From Shewanella sp. NFH-SH190041 (GTDB lineage: Bacteria; Pseudomonadota; Gammaproteobacteria; Enterobacterales; Shewanellaceae), in assembly GCF_024363255.1 (NCBI RefSeq), contig NZ_AP026070.1, positions 2,542,001 to 2,606,000 of the forward strand: a stretch of 64,000 nt of DNA, in the 5' to 3' direction. The position numbers were made by a program, and so were the translations under genes. Position 1 is the first letter of the stretch; every line of letters begins with the position of its first letter. A model generated the notes under the pieces. That model ran no database searches. It was not told the origin of the DNA and was given only the letters and a program-made list of their open reading frames with translations. This document shows positions 55,112-64,000 of the stretch, piece after piece.

Positions 55112-55582
55112 ATGAACACATTACAGGCAGGGGATAAAGCCCCCCTATTTACGCTACACGATCAACATGACAAACCAGTGTCCCTGACTGACTGCCTCAG
55201 CCAAGGTCAAGTATTAGTCTATTTTTACCCCAAAGCTGCCACCCCAGGCTGTACCGTACAGGCTTGTGGGCTACGTGATAGCAAAGCCAGATTAGATGAA
55301 CTGCATGTGACAGTGTTGGGCATCAGTCCGGATCCTGTGGCCAAACTTGCGCGCTTCAGTGATAAGCAAGCACTTAACTTCCCCCTGCTAAGCGATGAAG
55401 ATCATGCCATTGCCACCGCGTTTGGGGTCTGGGGCGAGAAAAAGTTCATGGGGAAAATCTATGATGGTATTCACCGCATCAGTTTTCTGATCGGCCAAGA
55501 TGGTGTTATCACTCAGGTATTTGATAAATTCAAAACCAAAGACCACCACCAAGTGGTATTGGATTACCTGACATTGAGTTAA
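55112..55582 (+). CDS. bcp: Thiol peroxidase Bcp (peroxiredoxin)
   Basis: The ATG at 55112 has AAGGAG 7 bases ahead and gives 156 residues. The peroxidatic Cys47 and the resolving Cys52 are in 'TPGCTVQACGLRD', the E. coli Bcp spacing. 'FGVWGEKKFMGK' and 'GIHRISFLIG' are also diagnostic. It reduces hydrogen and organic peroxides with thioredoxin. It is probably co-transcribed with gcvR. Confidence 0.96.
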   Translation: MNTLQAGDKAPLFTLHDQHDKPVSLTDCLSQGQVLVYFYPKAATPGCTVQACGLRDSKARLDELHVTVLGISPDPVAKLARFSDKQALNFPLLSDEDHAIATAFGVWGEKKFMGKIYDGIHRISFLIGQDGVITQVFDKFKTKDHHQVVLDYLTLS

Positions 55583-55608
55583 TCCGGCAAATAGATATAA
55601 CAGATAAC

Positions 55609-55648
55609 AAAGCGCCGACAATCGCTATAGATTGCCGGCGCTTTTGTT
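55609..55648 (+). terminator. Rho-independent terminator after bcp
   Basis: AAAGCGCCG.CAAT and ATTGCCGGCGCTTT pair with one mismatch around a short loop, followed by a T-rich run. Confidence 0.82.
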
Positions 55649-55720
55649 TTCCCTGTCGCGTCACCTAATATCCATATCAAATCAAAGGCGACAAATAATC
55701 ATGCTTGTAGCTTGTGCAGA

Positions 55721-56347
55721 TTAAGCCAAAAGCAGAGTCAGATAAGGCCACAACAGTGCAGCGGCAATGGTCCACATCGTCAAGCAGATAAAACGGTCCA
55801 AATAACACCAAGCCTGCGGCTTTTCAAATACCGGCCCTAATAATCTGGCGCCAAAACTAAGACTGAAAAACCAGATAATCGATGACACGATTGCACCGGC
55901 GCCAAACCAAAGTCTGACATTATCGGCGAACTGGGTACTGATACTGCCTAACAACACCACGGTATCCAGATACAAATGAGGATTGAGTAAGCTTATCGCC
56001 AGTGTCGTTAAAATGGCGGTGCGAAGTGAATCCGCCCCTTTAGCATGATCCAAGTCCATACCTTGAGGCTGAAATGATGACCTCAATGCATTAGCACCAT
56101 ACCAGATCAAAAAAGTCGCTCCGCCAAAACTGGCCAAATGCTTGATTAAGGGAAATTCTGTGATCAGATGCCCTAACCCCAGTACACCGGCAGAAATCAT
56201 CACAGCATCGATGAGTGAGCAGAGTATGGCAATAGGTAACGGATGACTGCGGCGGATCCCCTGTTTTAATACAAATGCATTCTGGGCTCCTACGGCAACA
56301 ATCAAACTGCCACCTACGCCCATCCCCTGAATAAATGCCGTTTGCAT
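55721..56347 (-). CDS. argO: LysE-family arginine/lysine exporter (ArgO-like)
   Basis: The 208-residue membrane protein has about six segments. 'VGAQNAFVLKQGIRRSHPL' near residue 20 and 'SLLNPHLYLDTVVLLGSI' near residue 120 are the ArgO/LysE signatures. It is divergent from argP, which activates argO in E. coli, so the pairing supports the call. It exports excess basic amino acids. Confidence 0.92.
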   Translation of the reverse strand: MQTAFIQGMGVGGSLIVAVGAQNAFVLKQGIRRSHPLPIAILCSLIDAVMISAGVLGLGHLITEFPLIKHLASFGGATFLIWYGANALRSSFQPQGMDLDHAKGADSLRTAILTTLAISLLNPHLYLDTVVLLGSISTQFADNVRLWFGAGAIVSSIIWFFSLSFGARLLGPVFEKPQAWCYLDRFICLTMWTIAAALLWPYLTLLLA

Positions 56348-56492
56348 CGGCTCCCCTTATAGTTTTCTGATTTTTACTGGAGCGCAAGCATACCCAAGCC
56401 ACATTAATAAATATAACTAATAATTTTTATGCCTTATCAGTTTTGCTAATATCAACATGACTTTTATTTCCACTCACTTGGGATGACTGATT
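56348..56492. promoter_or_regulatory. argO-argP divergent promoter region
   Basis: About 145 AT-rich bases lie between the divergent starts. By analogy with E. coli, ArgP should bind here to control argO. I do not identify an exact site. Confidence 0.5.
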
Positions 56493-57386
56493 ATGTTTGA
56501 TTATGTACAACTTAAAGCGTTAGCCGCCGTGATTAACTGCGGTGGATTCGAACGTGCAGCCCAGCAACTCAACATTACCCAATCTGCTGTTTCACAACGG
56601 ATCCGACAACTGGAATTAAAAACAGGTCAGCCGCTGTTGATCCGAACCAATCCGGTTACGGCCACAGCGCTGGGTAAAAAATTATTACGCCATTTCGCCC
56701 AAGTAGAAATGCTGGAGCAAGAGTTACAAACCGAGTTGGCTGATGATACGCCCCAAACACCGAGTAAAATTAAAATTGCGGTCAACGCTGATACGCTGGC
56801 GACTTGGTTTCTGCCGGCATTGGCCCCGTTATTTCAGCGTAAAAACTGGCTGTTAGAGCTGATTGTCGATGATGAATCCTACACCCATCATCTGCTACAA
56901 AATGGTGAAGCCGTTGGCTGTGTCACCACAACAGCAACCCCAATGACCGGCTGTAGTAGTGAGCCCCTTGGCCAAATGGAATATCTGTGTGTGGCCACAC
57001 CGCAATTCCAGCACCGCTATTTCCACAATGGCGTGACACCAACCAGCTTAGCCCTAGCTCCTGCGGTCATTTTCAGTACCAAAGACAAACTGCATGACAA
57101 ATTTTTACAGCGTTACTTTGCCATGGCCGGCGGTGACTACTGGCAACATACCATCCCCTCATCAGAGAGCTTTTTAGAAAGTATTTTGCAACATATGGGA
57201 TATGGCTTAGTGGCCCATCTACAGGCCGTGCCACTGTTAGAACAGGGGCGACTGGTTGAGTTAACCCCGGGGATGCGCAAACAAGTTCCGCTTTACTGGC
57301 AGCACTGGAATATCCGCGCCAAACAAACCACGTTAATTTACCGCGCGCTGATGACTCGCTGCCGACAACTGTTGTTACAGCCATAA
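56493..57386 (+). CDS. argP: LysR-family regulator ArgP
   Basis: The 297-residue protein has the LysR HTH at residues 1-60 ('GGFERAAQQLNITQSAVSQRI', landmark near residue 17) and an effector domain. 'FDYVQLKALAAVI' and 'VTATALGKKLLRHF' are close to ArgP/IciA. It senses lysine and arginine and activates argO. It is divergent from its likely target. Confidence 0.94.
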   Translation: MFDYVQLKALAAVINCGGFERAAQQLNITQSAVSQRIRQLELKTGQPLLIRTNPVTATALGKKLLRHFAQVEMLEQELQTELADDTPQTPSKIKIAVNADTLATWFLPALAPLFQRKNWLLELIVDDESYTHHLLQNGEAVGCVTTTATPMTGCSSEPLGQMEYLCVATPQFQHRYFHNGVTPTSLALAPAVIFSTKDKLHDKFLQRYFAMAGGDYWQHTIPSSESFLESILQHMGYGLVAHLQAVPLLEQGRLVELTPGMRKQVPLYWQHWNIRAKQTTLIYRALMTRCRQLLLQP

Positions 57387-57425
57387 AAAAACGGCACCAA
57401 CTCCGCAAAGATGATGCCGGTTAAG
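57387..57425 (-). terminator. Terminator after the perM-like gene
   Basis: On the minus strand, AACCGGCATCA and TGGTGCCGTT form an imperfect stem followed by seven T. It lies about 60 bases past the AI-2E transporter stop. Confidence 0.65.
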
Positions 57426-57483
57426 TTATCGCACTAACGCGTAGTAACACTCACATAAACTAACGTTAGATTATAAAATGCTA

Positions 57484-58548
57484 CTAGGGCTGCAACTGAG
57501 TCTGCGCAGGCCAAGCATTAATGACGGCTTTAATCAGCGAAGCTAATGGAATGGCGAAAAATACCCCCCAAACGCCCCATAAACCACCAAAAACCAAGAC
57601 TGCGGCAATAATAATGACAGGGTGCAAATCCACCGCATCAGAAAACAATAGCGGTACCAATACATTACCATCAAGTGCCTGGATAATCCCGTACCCTATC
57701 ATCAGATAAGCAAAATCTGAGGTAAAACCCCACTGGAAAAAGGCAACCAAGGCAATAGGTAAAGTCACCAGTGTGGCACCCACATAGGGGATCAACACCG
57801 ATAAACCGGTCAATACGCCCAATAATGCGGCATAGCGCATATCCATCACCGCAAAAAAGATATAACTGGCAACGCCCACGACCACAATTTCAATCACTTT
57901 GCCGCGGATATAGTTAAAGATCTGCTGGTGCATCTCATCCCAAACTTTACCAGCCAACTGGCGGTTAGCCGGAATAAAGCGTTTGGCACCATGGATCAGT
58001 TCATCTTTATCTTTAAGGAAGAAGAACATCAGCATAGGAACCAAAATCGCGTACACCATAAGTACCAGCAGTGACGCAGAATAACCCAATAAATGCCTAC
58101 CTAAATCAAAAAGATGCTCGGTATCCAGTAAACGGCGCAGCTGATCCACCATGGCATCGAACTGCTCTGGCGGCACAATTTGCGGATATTTCTGTGCCAA
58201 CCCTTCCGCCAAATGCAACCCCTTATCCAGCATACTGGGTAACTCGGCAATCAAAGAGACACCCTGACGCCAGATACTGGGGACTAACCCTAGCACCAGC
58301 AAGAGTACCAAACCGATAAACAACACCAACACCAAGGAGGCGCCAGTGGTTCGGTTAATACCGATCCGCCCCATTTGCACCACGGGCCAATCCAACAAAA
58401 ATGCCAATGATAATGCCACAAAAATAGGGGCTAACAGCTCGGCGCCAAAATAAATCAACCCAGCGCACATCAATAAGATAAATACCAGGGTCACGGCCTG
58501 GGGATCGCTAAAACGCTCTTTGTACCAGCGTTGAATAAAACTTAACAT
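57484..58548 (-). CDS. perM: AI-2E family transporter (PerM-like)
   Basis: The 354-residue protein has about eight membrane segments with the family's central loop 'LIHGAKRFIPANRQLAGKVWDEMHQQ' (landmark near residue 185) and 'GLSVLIPYVGATLVTLPIAL' near residue 245. Members export solutes such as AI-2 or Na+/H+; the substrate is not given by sequence. It lies between argP and the TusA-like gene, in the order I recall from Shewanella. Confidence 0.9.
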   Translation of the reverse strand: MLSFIQRWYKERFSDPQAVTLVFILLMCAGLIYFGAELLAPIFVALSLAFLLDWPVVQMGRIGINRTTGASLVLVLFIGLVLLLVLGLVPSIWRQGVSLIAELPSMLDKGLHLAEGLAQKYPQIVPPEQFDAMVDQLRRLLDTEHLFDLGRHLLGYSASLLVLMVYAILVPMLMFFFLKDKDELIHGAKRFIPANRQLAGKVWDEMHQQIFNYIRGKVIEIVVVGVASYIFFAVMDMRYAALLGVLTGLSVLIPYVGATLVTLPIALVAFFQWGFTSDFAYLMIGYGIIQALDGNVLVPLLFSDAVDLHPVIIIAAVLVFGGLWGVWGVFFAIPLASLIKAVINAWPAQTQLQP

Positions 58549-58594
58549 TCACTCTTCCAATAACTGATCAACACCATGAACTGGTCTGACTGCC

Positions 58595-58828
58595 TTAACC
58601 TGCTGCAGTCAATTGCTTGGTTATGACTAAAGATAGCGTGCCATCAGGCCCGCTCAAATATTTGAGAACATGTCCCTGTTTTTGTAAAAAGGCGGGAACA
58701 TCCTGACGTGACGCAGTGTCTGACAACAAGATATGAAGCTGCTCCCCCGGCGCCAAATGCTTAAGAGCCAGTTTGGTCCGGACCAGAGGAACCGGACAGC
58801 GAAAAGCAGTTAAATCAATAAAAAGCAT
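58595..58828 (-). CDS. TusA/SirA-like sulfur carrier protein
   Basis: The 77-residue protein has the family's 'LIDLTAFRCPVPLVRTKLAL'-type start (Cys in CPVP at about residue 11) and the C-terminal strand 'TLSLVITK'. The single conserved Cys carries persulfide sulfur in the family. It is divergent from bepA and 46 bases before the perM-like gene on the same strand. It is likely a paralogue of TusA rather than TusA itself. Confidence 0.88.
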   Translation of the reverse strand: MLFIDLTAFRCPVPLVRTKLALKHLAPGEQLHILLSDTASRQDVPAFLQKQGHVLKYLSGPDGTLSLVITKQLTAAG

Positions 58829-58950
58829 AATGAACTTGCTATCACCAAGGGACGGCCATTATCCTAACTTGCAACTTAAACCACAAGTCACATCTCCCCG
58901 GGGTTGTGGCCGGGAAGCCGAACCAGCAGCAGAGGATCCGCTTGCGAAAC

Positions 58951-60432
58951 ATGACCTATCCGGCGCTAAAACGCGCCTTGATTGCCAGCTCATTGTCCCT
59001 GATCTTATCTGCAGGGGCGATTGCCGATAGTTTTACCCCATCGAGCAGCTTTTCCGGCAATAACCTGCCAGATCTTGGCACTGTGGCAGTTAACAGCTTT
59101 AGTTTGGAAAAAGAAAATCAGCTTGGTGATGCCTATATGCGGGTGATCCGTGCCTCAACGCCCATTGTGACCGATCCGGTACTCAATCAGTATCTGACTG
59201 AACTGGGTGATAAACTGGTGGCCCATGCCCACGATGTCAAAACCCCGTTTTATTTCTTTTTACTACAAAATGATGAAATTAACGCCTTTGCCTTTTTTGG
59301 CGGCCATATCGGGGTGCATACCGGACTGTTTCTCAACGCCGATAATGAAAGTGAGTTAGCCTCTGTGTTAGCCCACGAAATCACCCACGTCACCCAGCGG
59401 CATCTGGCACGCTCTTTTGAAGCACAACAAAAAGCGGCGCCAGCCACTATCGCAGGAATGCTCGGCGCTATCTTATTAACCATTGCAGCCCCTCAAGCGG
59501 GTATGGCAGCGCTTGCCACCACTCAGGCACTGTCCGCCCAAACGAAAATTAACTATACCCGCCAGCATGAAAAAGAGGCTGATCGTATCGGCATGCAGGT
59601 AATGGTGGACTCCGGCTTTGACCCCGATGCTGCAGCAGACTTTTTTGCTAAGCTAGCAGCCCGTTATCGCTTTACCAGCAAACCACCGCAAATGCTGCTC
59701 ACCCACCCGCTACCGGAATCCCGTATTACCGAGGCTCGCAACCGGGCAACACAGTATCCTCATCACCAGGTGGCGGATAATCTGAATTTCCAACTGGCCA
59801 AAGCCAGAATTGAAGTGCGCTTCTCCAGTTACAGTGATGCTGCGGCGCTGGCACTATTTGAGCAGCAATTAGATCGCAAACAGTACAGTTTTAAAGCTGC
59901 CGCACGCTATGGTAAAGCACTGGCATTATTCCGACTGAAGGAGTTTAGCGCCGCAGAAACCATCATCGATGAATTGCGCGCTAAAGATCCCGATAATTTG
60001 TTTTATCTGGATACCAAAACCGATCTGCTGGCCCAGCACAACGCCTATCCAGAGGCGATTAAATTGCTGTCGACACAGTTGGCACTGAAGCCAACGTCTC
60101 AAGTGATCAACATTAACCTGGCCAATATCTATATCGAGGCGGGTCAGGCTGACAAAGCTATCGGGCTATTGGAAGAGATGATTTTTCTTGATAAACAAAA
60201 TCCCCTACCTTACCAACTGTTGGCAGATGCCTACCTGAAGCTGAAAAATAAATCCATGGAACATTTTGTCCGCGCTGAAATTATGGCACTTAATGCCGAT
60301 TACGATGGCGCCATTGATCAGCTTAATTTTGCTTTTCGCTCAGCCCAAGATGAACCGCTGCAGCAAGCGCGGGTGGAAGCCCGAATTCGCCAATTCAAAC
60401 AAGCGCGTCAGGCGATGGAAGCCCTGAAATAA
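58951..60432 (+). CDS. bepA: Periplasmic metalloprotease/chaperone BepA (YfgC)
   Basis: The protein of about 493 residues has a signal peptide ('LIASSLSLILSAGAIA'), an M48 zincin site HEITH at residues 142-146 with 'KEADRIGMQVM' supplying the third ligand, and four or so TPR repeats from about residue 290. This is the BepA architecture. It helps or degrades stalled LptD and other BAM clients in the periplasm. I use the ATG at 58951; a TTG nine bases earlier is better spaced from an AGAGGA site and may be the true start. Confidence 0.93.
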   Translation: MTYPALKRALIASSLSLILSAGAIADSFTPSSSFSGNNLPDLGTVAVNSFSLEKENQLGDAYMRVIRASTPIVTDPVLNQYLTELGDKLVAHAHDVKTPFYFFLLQNDEINAFAFFGGHIGVHTGLFLNADNESELASVLAHEITHVTQRHLARSFEAQQKAAPATIAGMLGAILLTIAAPQAGMAALATTQALSAQTKINYTRQHEKEADRIGMQVMVDSGFDPDAAADFFAKLAARYRFTSKPPQMLLTHPLPESRITEARNRATQYPHHQVADNLNFQLAKARIEVRFSSYSDAAALALFEQQLDRKQYSFKAAARYGKALALFRLKEFSAAETIIDELRAKDPDNLFYLDTKTDLLAQHNAYPEAIKLLSTQLALKPTSQVININLANIYIEAGQADKAIGLLEEMIFLDKQNPLPYQLLADAYLKLKNKSMEHFVRAEIMALNADYDGAIDQLNFAFRSAQDEPLQQARVEARIRQFKQARQAMEALK

Positions 60433-60489
60433 TCTACAGAGCAACCTGCCATGGCAGGTTCTCCCACACTCTCATCAAGGATGGAAAAT

Positions 60490-60837
60490 ATGAGCCCTAT
60501 AACCCTTTTGCACAATCCCCGTTGTAGTAAGAGTCGAGCAGCGCTAGCACTGTTACAACAGCGAAACCAAGATGTCACTGTAGTGCAATACCTGAAAACA
60601 CCACTCTCTCTGGCACAACTTGAAGTATTAATGAGCCAGTTGGGATTACAGGACCCGCGAGAGATGATGCGGACCAAAGAAGCTGAATATCAACAACTGC
60701 AACTCGATAACGCTCAGCCAGCGGAACTGTTACGCGCCATCGCTACCACACCGAAATTGTTAGAACGCCCTATCGCGATTGTTGGTAACCGCGCTGTCAT
60801 TGGCCGACCGCCAGAAACTGTACTGGAGCTGATATAA
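60490..60837 (+). CDS. yfgD: ArsC-family arsenate reductase-like protein (YfgD)
   Basis: The ATG at 60490 follows AAGGA by 8 bases and gives about 115 residues. 'LLHNPRCSKSRAALALL' holds the single reactive Cys of the ArsC group, and 'LLERPIAIVGNRAVIGRPPE' (near residue 85) holds the usual Arg residues. It is next to bepA as in E. coli (yfgC-yfgD). Glutaredoxin-dependent arsenate reduction is possible but not proven for YfgD. Confidence 0.93.
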   Translation: MSPITLLHNPRCSKSRAALALLQQRNQDVTVVQYLKTPLSLAQLEVLMSQLGLQDPREMMRTKEAEYQQLQLDNAQPAELLRAIATTPKLLERPIAIVGNRAVIGRPPETVLELI

Positions 60838-61203
60838 ATGCCCAGTGCCATCCTATTTCACAGCTGTCGTATCGGTTATCTACTCTTGTTGGGGCTATTA
60901 ACGCTCTGGTGGTTAGTACTGGATAACAGTCAGTATTCACTACTTTTTAGCCTAATTGGTTTGCTGCCACTGCTGTTACCACTAAAAGGTATCTGGCAAG
61001 GACAACCTTATACCTATGCTTGGGCCAGTTTTATTCTGTGCCTGTATTTGTTACAAAGTTTAACCTTGCTGTATACCACGCCAGATGCATTCTGGTTCGC
61101 CCTAATCGAAACAGCCCTGCTACTGAGTCTGATCACCGGCTTTTCTTTCTATGCCCGTATCCGGGGGCGGGAATTAGACCTGGGACTAAAAAAACCAAAC
61201 TAA
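60838..61203 (+). CDS. DUF2069 family membrane protein
   Basis: The 121-residue protein has four hydrophobic segments. 'LPLKGIWQGQPYTYAWASFI' (landmark near residue 46) is the family signature as I recall it. It starts directly after the yfgD stop, so it is in the same transcript. Function unknown. Confidence 0.85.
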   Translation: MPSAILFHSCRIGYLLLLGLLTLWWLVLDNSQYSLLFSLIGLLPLLLPLKGIWQGQPYTYAWASFILCLYLLQSLTLLYTTPDAFWFALIETALLLSLITGFSFYARIRGRELDLGLKKPN

Positions 61204-61214
61204 TGATACATTTG

Positions 61215-61246
61215 CATATAAAACCACCAGTGGGTGGTTTTATATT
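61215..61246. terminator. Bidirectional terminator after the DUF2069 gene
   Basis: TATAAAACCACC, a 4-base loop and GGTGGTTTTATA form a perfect 12-base stem. Confidence 0.85.
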
Positions 61247-61379
61247 ATTCCCCACTTCTACAGCACAAACTTAACAATATAAAAATCCATTGTTTACGCT
61301 TTTTCGACATATTTACCCGTGATATAGTCAAAAATGCAATCAAATAAAAATATAATTATAACAATGGAGTAATCTCTAC

Positions 61380-63290
61380 ATGAGGAAGTGTCAGTACATA
61401 CCTTTCTTGGCAATATTACTGCTGAGCGGGTGTGATGATGACGGCAGTTTCTTCGGCCCGGGTTTTCAATTTGGTGACCCGCTCCCTGCCTGCACCGCCA
61501 CAACCAATGCCCTACTCGCTGTCACCACTGCCGGACCTATCACGTTTTACCGTGAAGCTGAATATATACAGGGACGAGCTGCCAGTATCACGGCCATGCT
61601 GCCAGACAGTCGCCATTATTTACTCCAGTGGCAGCAACACGATGGCGCGCCACTAGAGTTAGTTACAGCGCAACGTCAAATTCTGGCATTTGAACCCCAG
61701 CATCCGGGTGAGTACCGCTTCAGCTTGACGGCCACCCCCATGCCAGGGCAAACCACGTTGAAAACGCTATCGGCTGAAATCACGGTGCAGGTTACCGCTG
61801 CGGAGCCCCATCAATTTAATATCCGCTTAGATCACCAACTTAGCGAAGGAGCTAATGCCAGCTTACGATTGGAAGCACCATCAGAGCAAAAAACGCAAGC
61901 GGTGACTTGGTGTCAGGTATCAGGTCCCACTGTCAGAGTTGATTTGCGCGATCCGGCCAGACCACTATTACAACTACCCTGGGTCAGCCAAGATGAGCGG
62001 GTTCACCTTAAAGCCATCGGAACTGAATTAGCAGATGATGCATATTTGCTTATTACCAATGAGCCGGCGGCACCAGCAGATGCGTTGTTTGAAGAGCCAC
62101 TTTCGCGGGTGCATCCCTATCTTGAAGCATCACCCTATGCACAGGCATTACAACGCTGTATTTATAATAATCAACTTGCCCTGCGGGACTGTTCTCTGGC
62201 GGAATTACCCCTTATCGGGCAAAGTGGTCGTAAAGCCAATATAGATGACATTATGGCGAGGGTGCTGGTATCCCATGACTGGATGGGGGATAACTTCAAA
62301 CTCTTTTTACAGCAGCATGATAAGCACCGGGATTTTATTAAGCTATTACAATCTGTCACTGCTATTGTGATCAGCTATGATATCCAACCCGCATTTTACT
62401 GGGTTGCCACCGGGGCAATTTATCTCAACCCGGATGATTTATGGTTAACGCCAACGCAGCGCGATACCATTAACGAAACGCCGGATTTTCGCAATGAGTT
62501 TGGCTCAGAATTACACTTTTTAATGCCTTGGCGCTATGTCAAAGATAACCGTTATGCGAGTGGTATTTACGATCCAGAGCAGCGGATATCACGGCCAACA
62601 ACCGCGCTTCAAACCGATTTATCGTCTCTGCTTTACCATGAGTTAGCCCATGCTAATGACTTTTTCCCCCGCACGTGTCATGCAAATTTAAATGAAAAAA
62701 CACTCTATGATGCCTATCTAGCACGACATAAAGCCCAATTGTTCGCATCAGACAGACTTGAGCAGAGTTATCCACTATTAAGTACAGAAATGTCTGCGCT
62801 GGCAGAAGTACGTTTTCTCGGCCAATCTGCTACCGATGACCAACGGGCATTTAGTCCAGTGGATGTCAGCCAATTTTTTACTTCTGACCATGCCAATGAT
62901 TTTTATGCCTATTCAACCAAGCGGGAGGATGCCGCCATGCTGTTTGAAGAGAGTATGATGAGCCATAGATTGGGAGTACAGCGGGATATTGGCATTACCA
63001 ATGCGCCAACCGATGCTGCTGCGCAGAATGTTATCGTTAGTTGGGGGGAGCGAGGCCGAGTCGGTCATGAAAAGCTCAAACCTAGAGCAGCCTTGATTAT
63101 TAATCACTTATTACCTGAGCTTGGTGGCAGTCATGTGATTGCAAATCTGCCAGCACCGTTAGCGATGAGGGTAGACAAAAGCTGGGCTGATAATCTGATT
63201 TTATCACCAGCAAGACTGAGTACACCTGAAGCCACGATTTTACCGCCACTGCAATTGAGCGGCGATCGTCATCAGCTCATACTTGACTAA
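61380..63290 (+). CDS. Large lipoprotein with HExxH zincin motif, unknown function
   Basis: The 636-residue protein has a lipoprotein signal with lipobox LLSGC (Cys18) followed by Asp residues. Residues about 50-230 look like two Ig/PKD-type beta domains ('HYLLQWQQHDGAPLE', 'HPGEYRFSLTA'). The rest is a helical domain with HELAH at residues 420-424 ('SSLLYHELAHANDFF') and a later 'DAAMLFEESMMSH' that could give the third ligand. This suggests a membrane-anchored metallopeptidase facing the periplasm or cell surface. No named family was recognised. It sits alone between conserved housekeeping genes with terminators on both sides. Confidence 0.75.
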   Translation: MRKCQYIPFLAILLLSGCDDDGSFFGPGFQFGDPLPACTATTNALLAVTTAGPITFYREAEYIQGRAASITAMLPDSRHYLLQWQQHDGAPLELVTAQRQILAFEPQHPGEYRFSLTATPMPGQTTLKTLSAEITVQVTAAEPHQFNIRLDHQLSEGANASLRLEAPSEQKTQAVTWCQVSGPTVRVDLRDPARPLLQLPWVSQDERVHLKAIGTELADDAYLLITNEPAAPADALFEEPLSRVHPYLEASPYAQALQRCIYNNQLALRDCSLAELPLIGQSGRKANIDDIMARVLVSHDWMGDNFKLFLQQHDKHRDFIKLLQSVTAIVISYDIQPAFYWVATGAIYLNPDDLWLTPTQRDTINETPDFRNEFGSELHFLMPWRYVKDNRYASGIYDPEQRISRPTTALQTDLSSLLYHELAHANDFFPRTCHANLNEKTLYDAYLARHKAQLFASDRLEQSYPLLSTEMSALAEVRFLGQSATDDQRAFSPVDVSQFFTSDHANDFYAYSTKREDAAMLFEESMMSHRLGVQRDIGITNAPTDAAAQNVIVSWGERGRVGHEKLKPRAALIINHLLPELGGSHVIANLPAPLAMRVDKSWADNLILSPARLSTPEATILPPLQLSGDRHQLILD

Positions 63291-63326
63291 GGCAGGTTTT
63301 AGCAAGTTAACAGTAAACTCGCTGTA

Positions 63327-63360
63327 AACAATACAGGCGCCTAAGGGCGCCTGTATTGTT
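63327..63360. terminator. Bidirectional terminator between the lipoprotein gene and hda
   Basis: A perfect 15-base stem (AACAATACAGGCGCC and its complement) with a 4-base loop lies between convergent stops and touches the hda stop codon. Confidence 0.9.
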
Positions 63361-64000
63361 TATAGTCTCAACATTTCTTTGACAAATGGAATAGTCAATT
63401 TGCGCTGATGCACCATAGATGCTTTATCGAGTTTATCCAGTACATCAAACAAGGTGCGCAAGTCTCTGGCCATACGATTGAGTAAGAAACGGCCAACATC
63501 TTCTGGTAATTGCAACCCGCGCATTGCTGAGCGGCGCTGCAACGCGGCTAATTTCTCTTCATCGGCCATGGGATGCAATTGGTAAATCAACCCCCATTGC
63601 ATTCGTGAAGCTAAATCTGGCAACAGAAACCCGGCCTCTGTTGGAGAGGAACTAGCACTGACCACTAATGCAGTATGCTTATGTTCAGCCATGCGGTTAT
63701 ACAGGTCGAAAATGGCCTCTTCCCACACAGGATGACCCGCAATGGCATCCACATCATCAATGCAGACTAAATCCATTTGCTCCAACCCCTCTAACAATGC
63801 AGGGGAGATACTGGCATGGATCCCTAAGGGAATATAAAAACTCCGCCGCTCCAAATCATTGGCATGGGCGCAAGCAGCATGTAATAAATGGGTACGACCC
63901 GATTTAGCCTGTCCCCAGAGGTAAAGGGCTTGTTTCCCTTCTCCGGCAGCACTGGCCTGTAATTTCTGGATAAGTTGGTCATTACCCGCTGCCGGGTAAT
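63360..64000 (-). CDS. hda: DnaA regulatory inactivator Hda, 5' end outside window
   Basis: The minus-strand frame is open to the window edge, so the N-terminus is missing. Visible motifs are the P-loop region 'LYLWGQAKSGRTHLLHAAC', Walker B 'DLVCIDDVDAIAG', 'EEAIFDLYNRMAEH' and the C-terminal 'DLRTLFDVLDKLDKAS' and 'KLTIPFVKEMLRL', all as in Hda. It is a DnaA domain III homologue that, with the sliding clamp, promotes ATP hydrolysis on DnaA after initiation. The P-loop carries Ser-Gly-Arg in place of the usual Gly-Lys-Ser/Thr, which is normal for Hda. Confidence 0.94.
   Translation of the reverse strand, partial: YPAAGNDQLIQKLQASAAGEGKQALYLWGQAKSGRTHLLHAACAHANDLERRSFYIPLGIHASISPALLEGLEQMDLVCIDDVDAIAGHPVWEEAIFDLYNRMAEHKHTALVVSASSSPTEAGFLLPDLASRMQWGLIYQLHPMADEEKLAALQRRSAMRGLQLPEDVGRFLLNRMARDLRTLFDVLDKLDKASMVHQRKLTIPFVKEMLRL

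Overview
The window looks like chromosome from a Shewanella-type gammaproteobacterium. The best markers are a small tetraheme periplasmic cytochrome c very close to Shewanella CctA/STC, a CsgD-like LuxR regulator, and a housekeeping order (bamC-dapA / gcvR-bcp / argO-argP / perM-tusA-like-bepA-yfgD-DUF2069 / hda) that I recall from Shewanella. This assignment is from memory of families, not from a search.

Layout. 1-3.3 kb: a YbbA/YbbP-type ABC system (permease cut by the window edge) divergent from the esterase tesA. 3.3-4.5 kb: an AT-rich patch with a SUKH-family gene broken by one in-frame stop. 4.6-8 kb: a TonB-dependent copper receptor and the protease sohB. 8.1-13.5 kb: a five-gene operon with one ABC ATPase, three successive HlyD-like adaptors and one MacB-like permease. 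14-19.5 kb: small envelope proteins, a two-gene unit pairing an MCP-like helical protein with an ODP/FprA-like diiron beta-lactamase-fold protein, a YdjA-type nitroreductase, a DoxX protein and an AT-rich orphan membrane gene. 19.7-24.6 kb: a thiamine salvage operon behind a TPP riboswitch (TonB receptor, single YkoF domain, PnuC/PnuT transporter, long thiamine-kinase-like protein). 24.8-29.2 kb: yciA, hinT, an M61 peptidase, a CsgD-like regulator and cctA. An IS30-family element follows, then a probable 27-residue YnhF-like peptide, gloA, yjbQ, a zinc-ribbon protein, an rRNA m5C methyltransferase, roxA, a DUF3334 protein and a chemoreceptor.

38.6-46.2 kb carries an ACT protein, the PTS phosphorelay ptsH-ptsI-crr, yffB-dapE-vanY-like, the carbonic anhydrase can, kdsB and a DUF2897 protein. 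46.4-50.6 kb is an RND pump with its adaptor. At 50.9-52.2 kb an IS1595-family element with an 8-bp target duplication sits inside an older MITE-like element. 52.3-64 kb is the conserved housekeeping block, interrupted only by a large lipoprotein with a zincin motif (61.4-63.3 kb), and ends in hda, cut by the window edge.

How the genes work together: the thiamine operon covers outer-membrane uptake, probable ligand binding, inner-membrane transport and phosphorylation, under one TPP riboswitch whose platform appears to be a hairpin hiding the ribosome site. The three-adaptor ABC operon and the RND pair are two envelope export machines without a local TolC. ptsH-ptsI-crr form a complete cytoplasmic phosphorelay with no membrane permease nearby. 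The ODP/MCP-like pair is the most promising little-described unit. No tRNA, rRNA, CRISPR array or prophage was seen.
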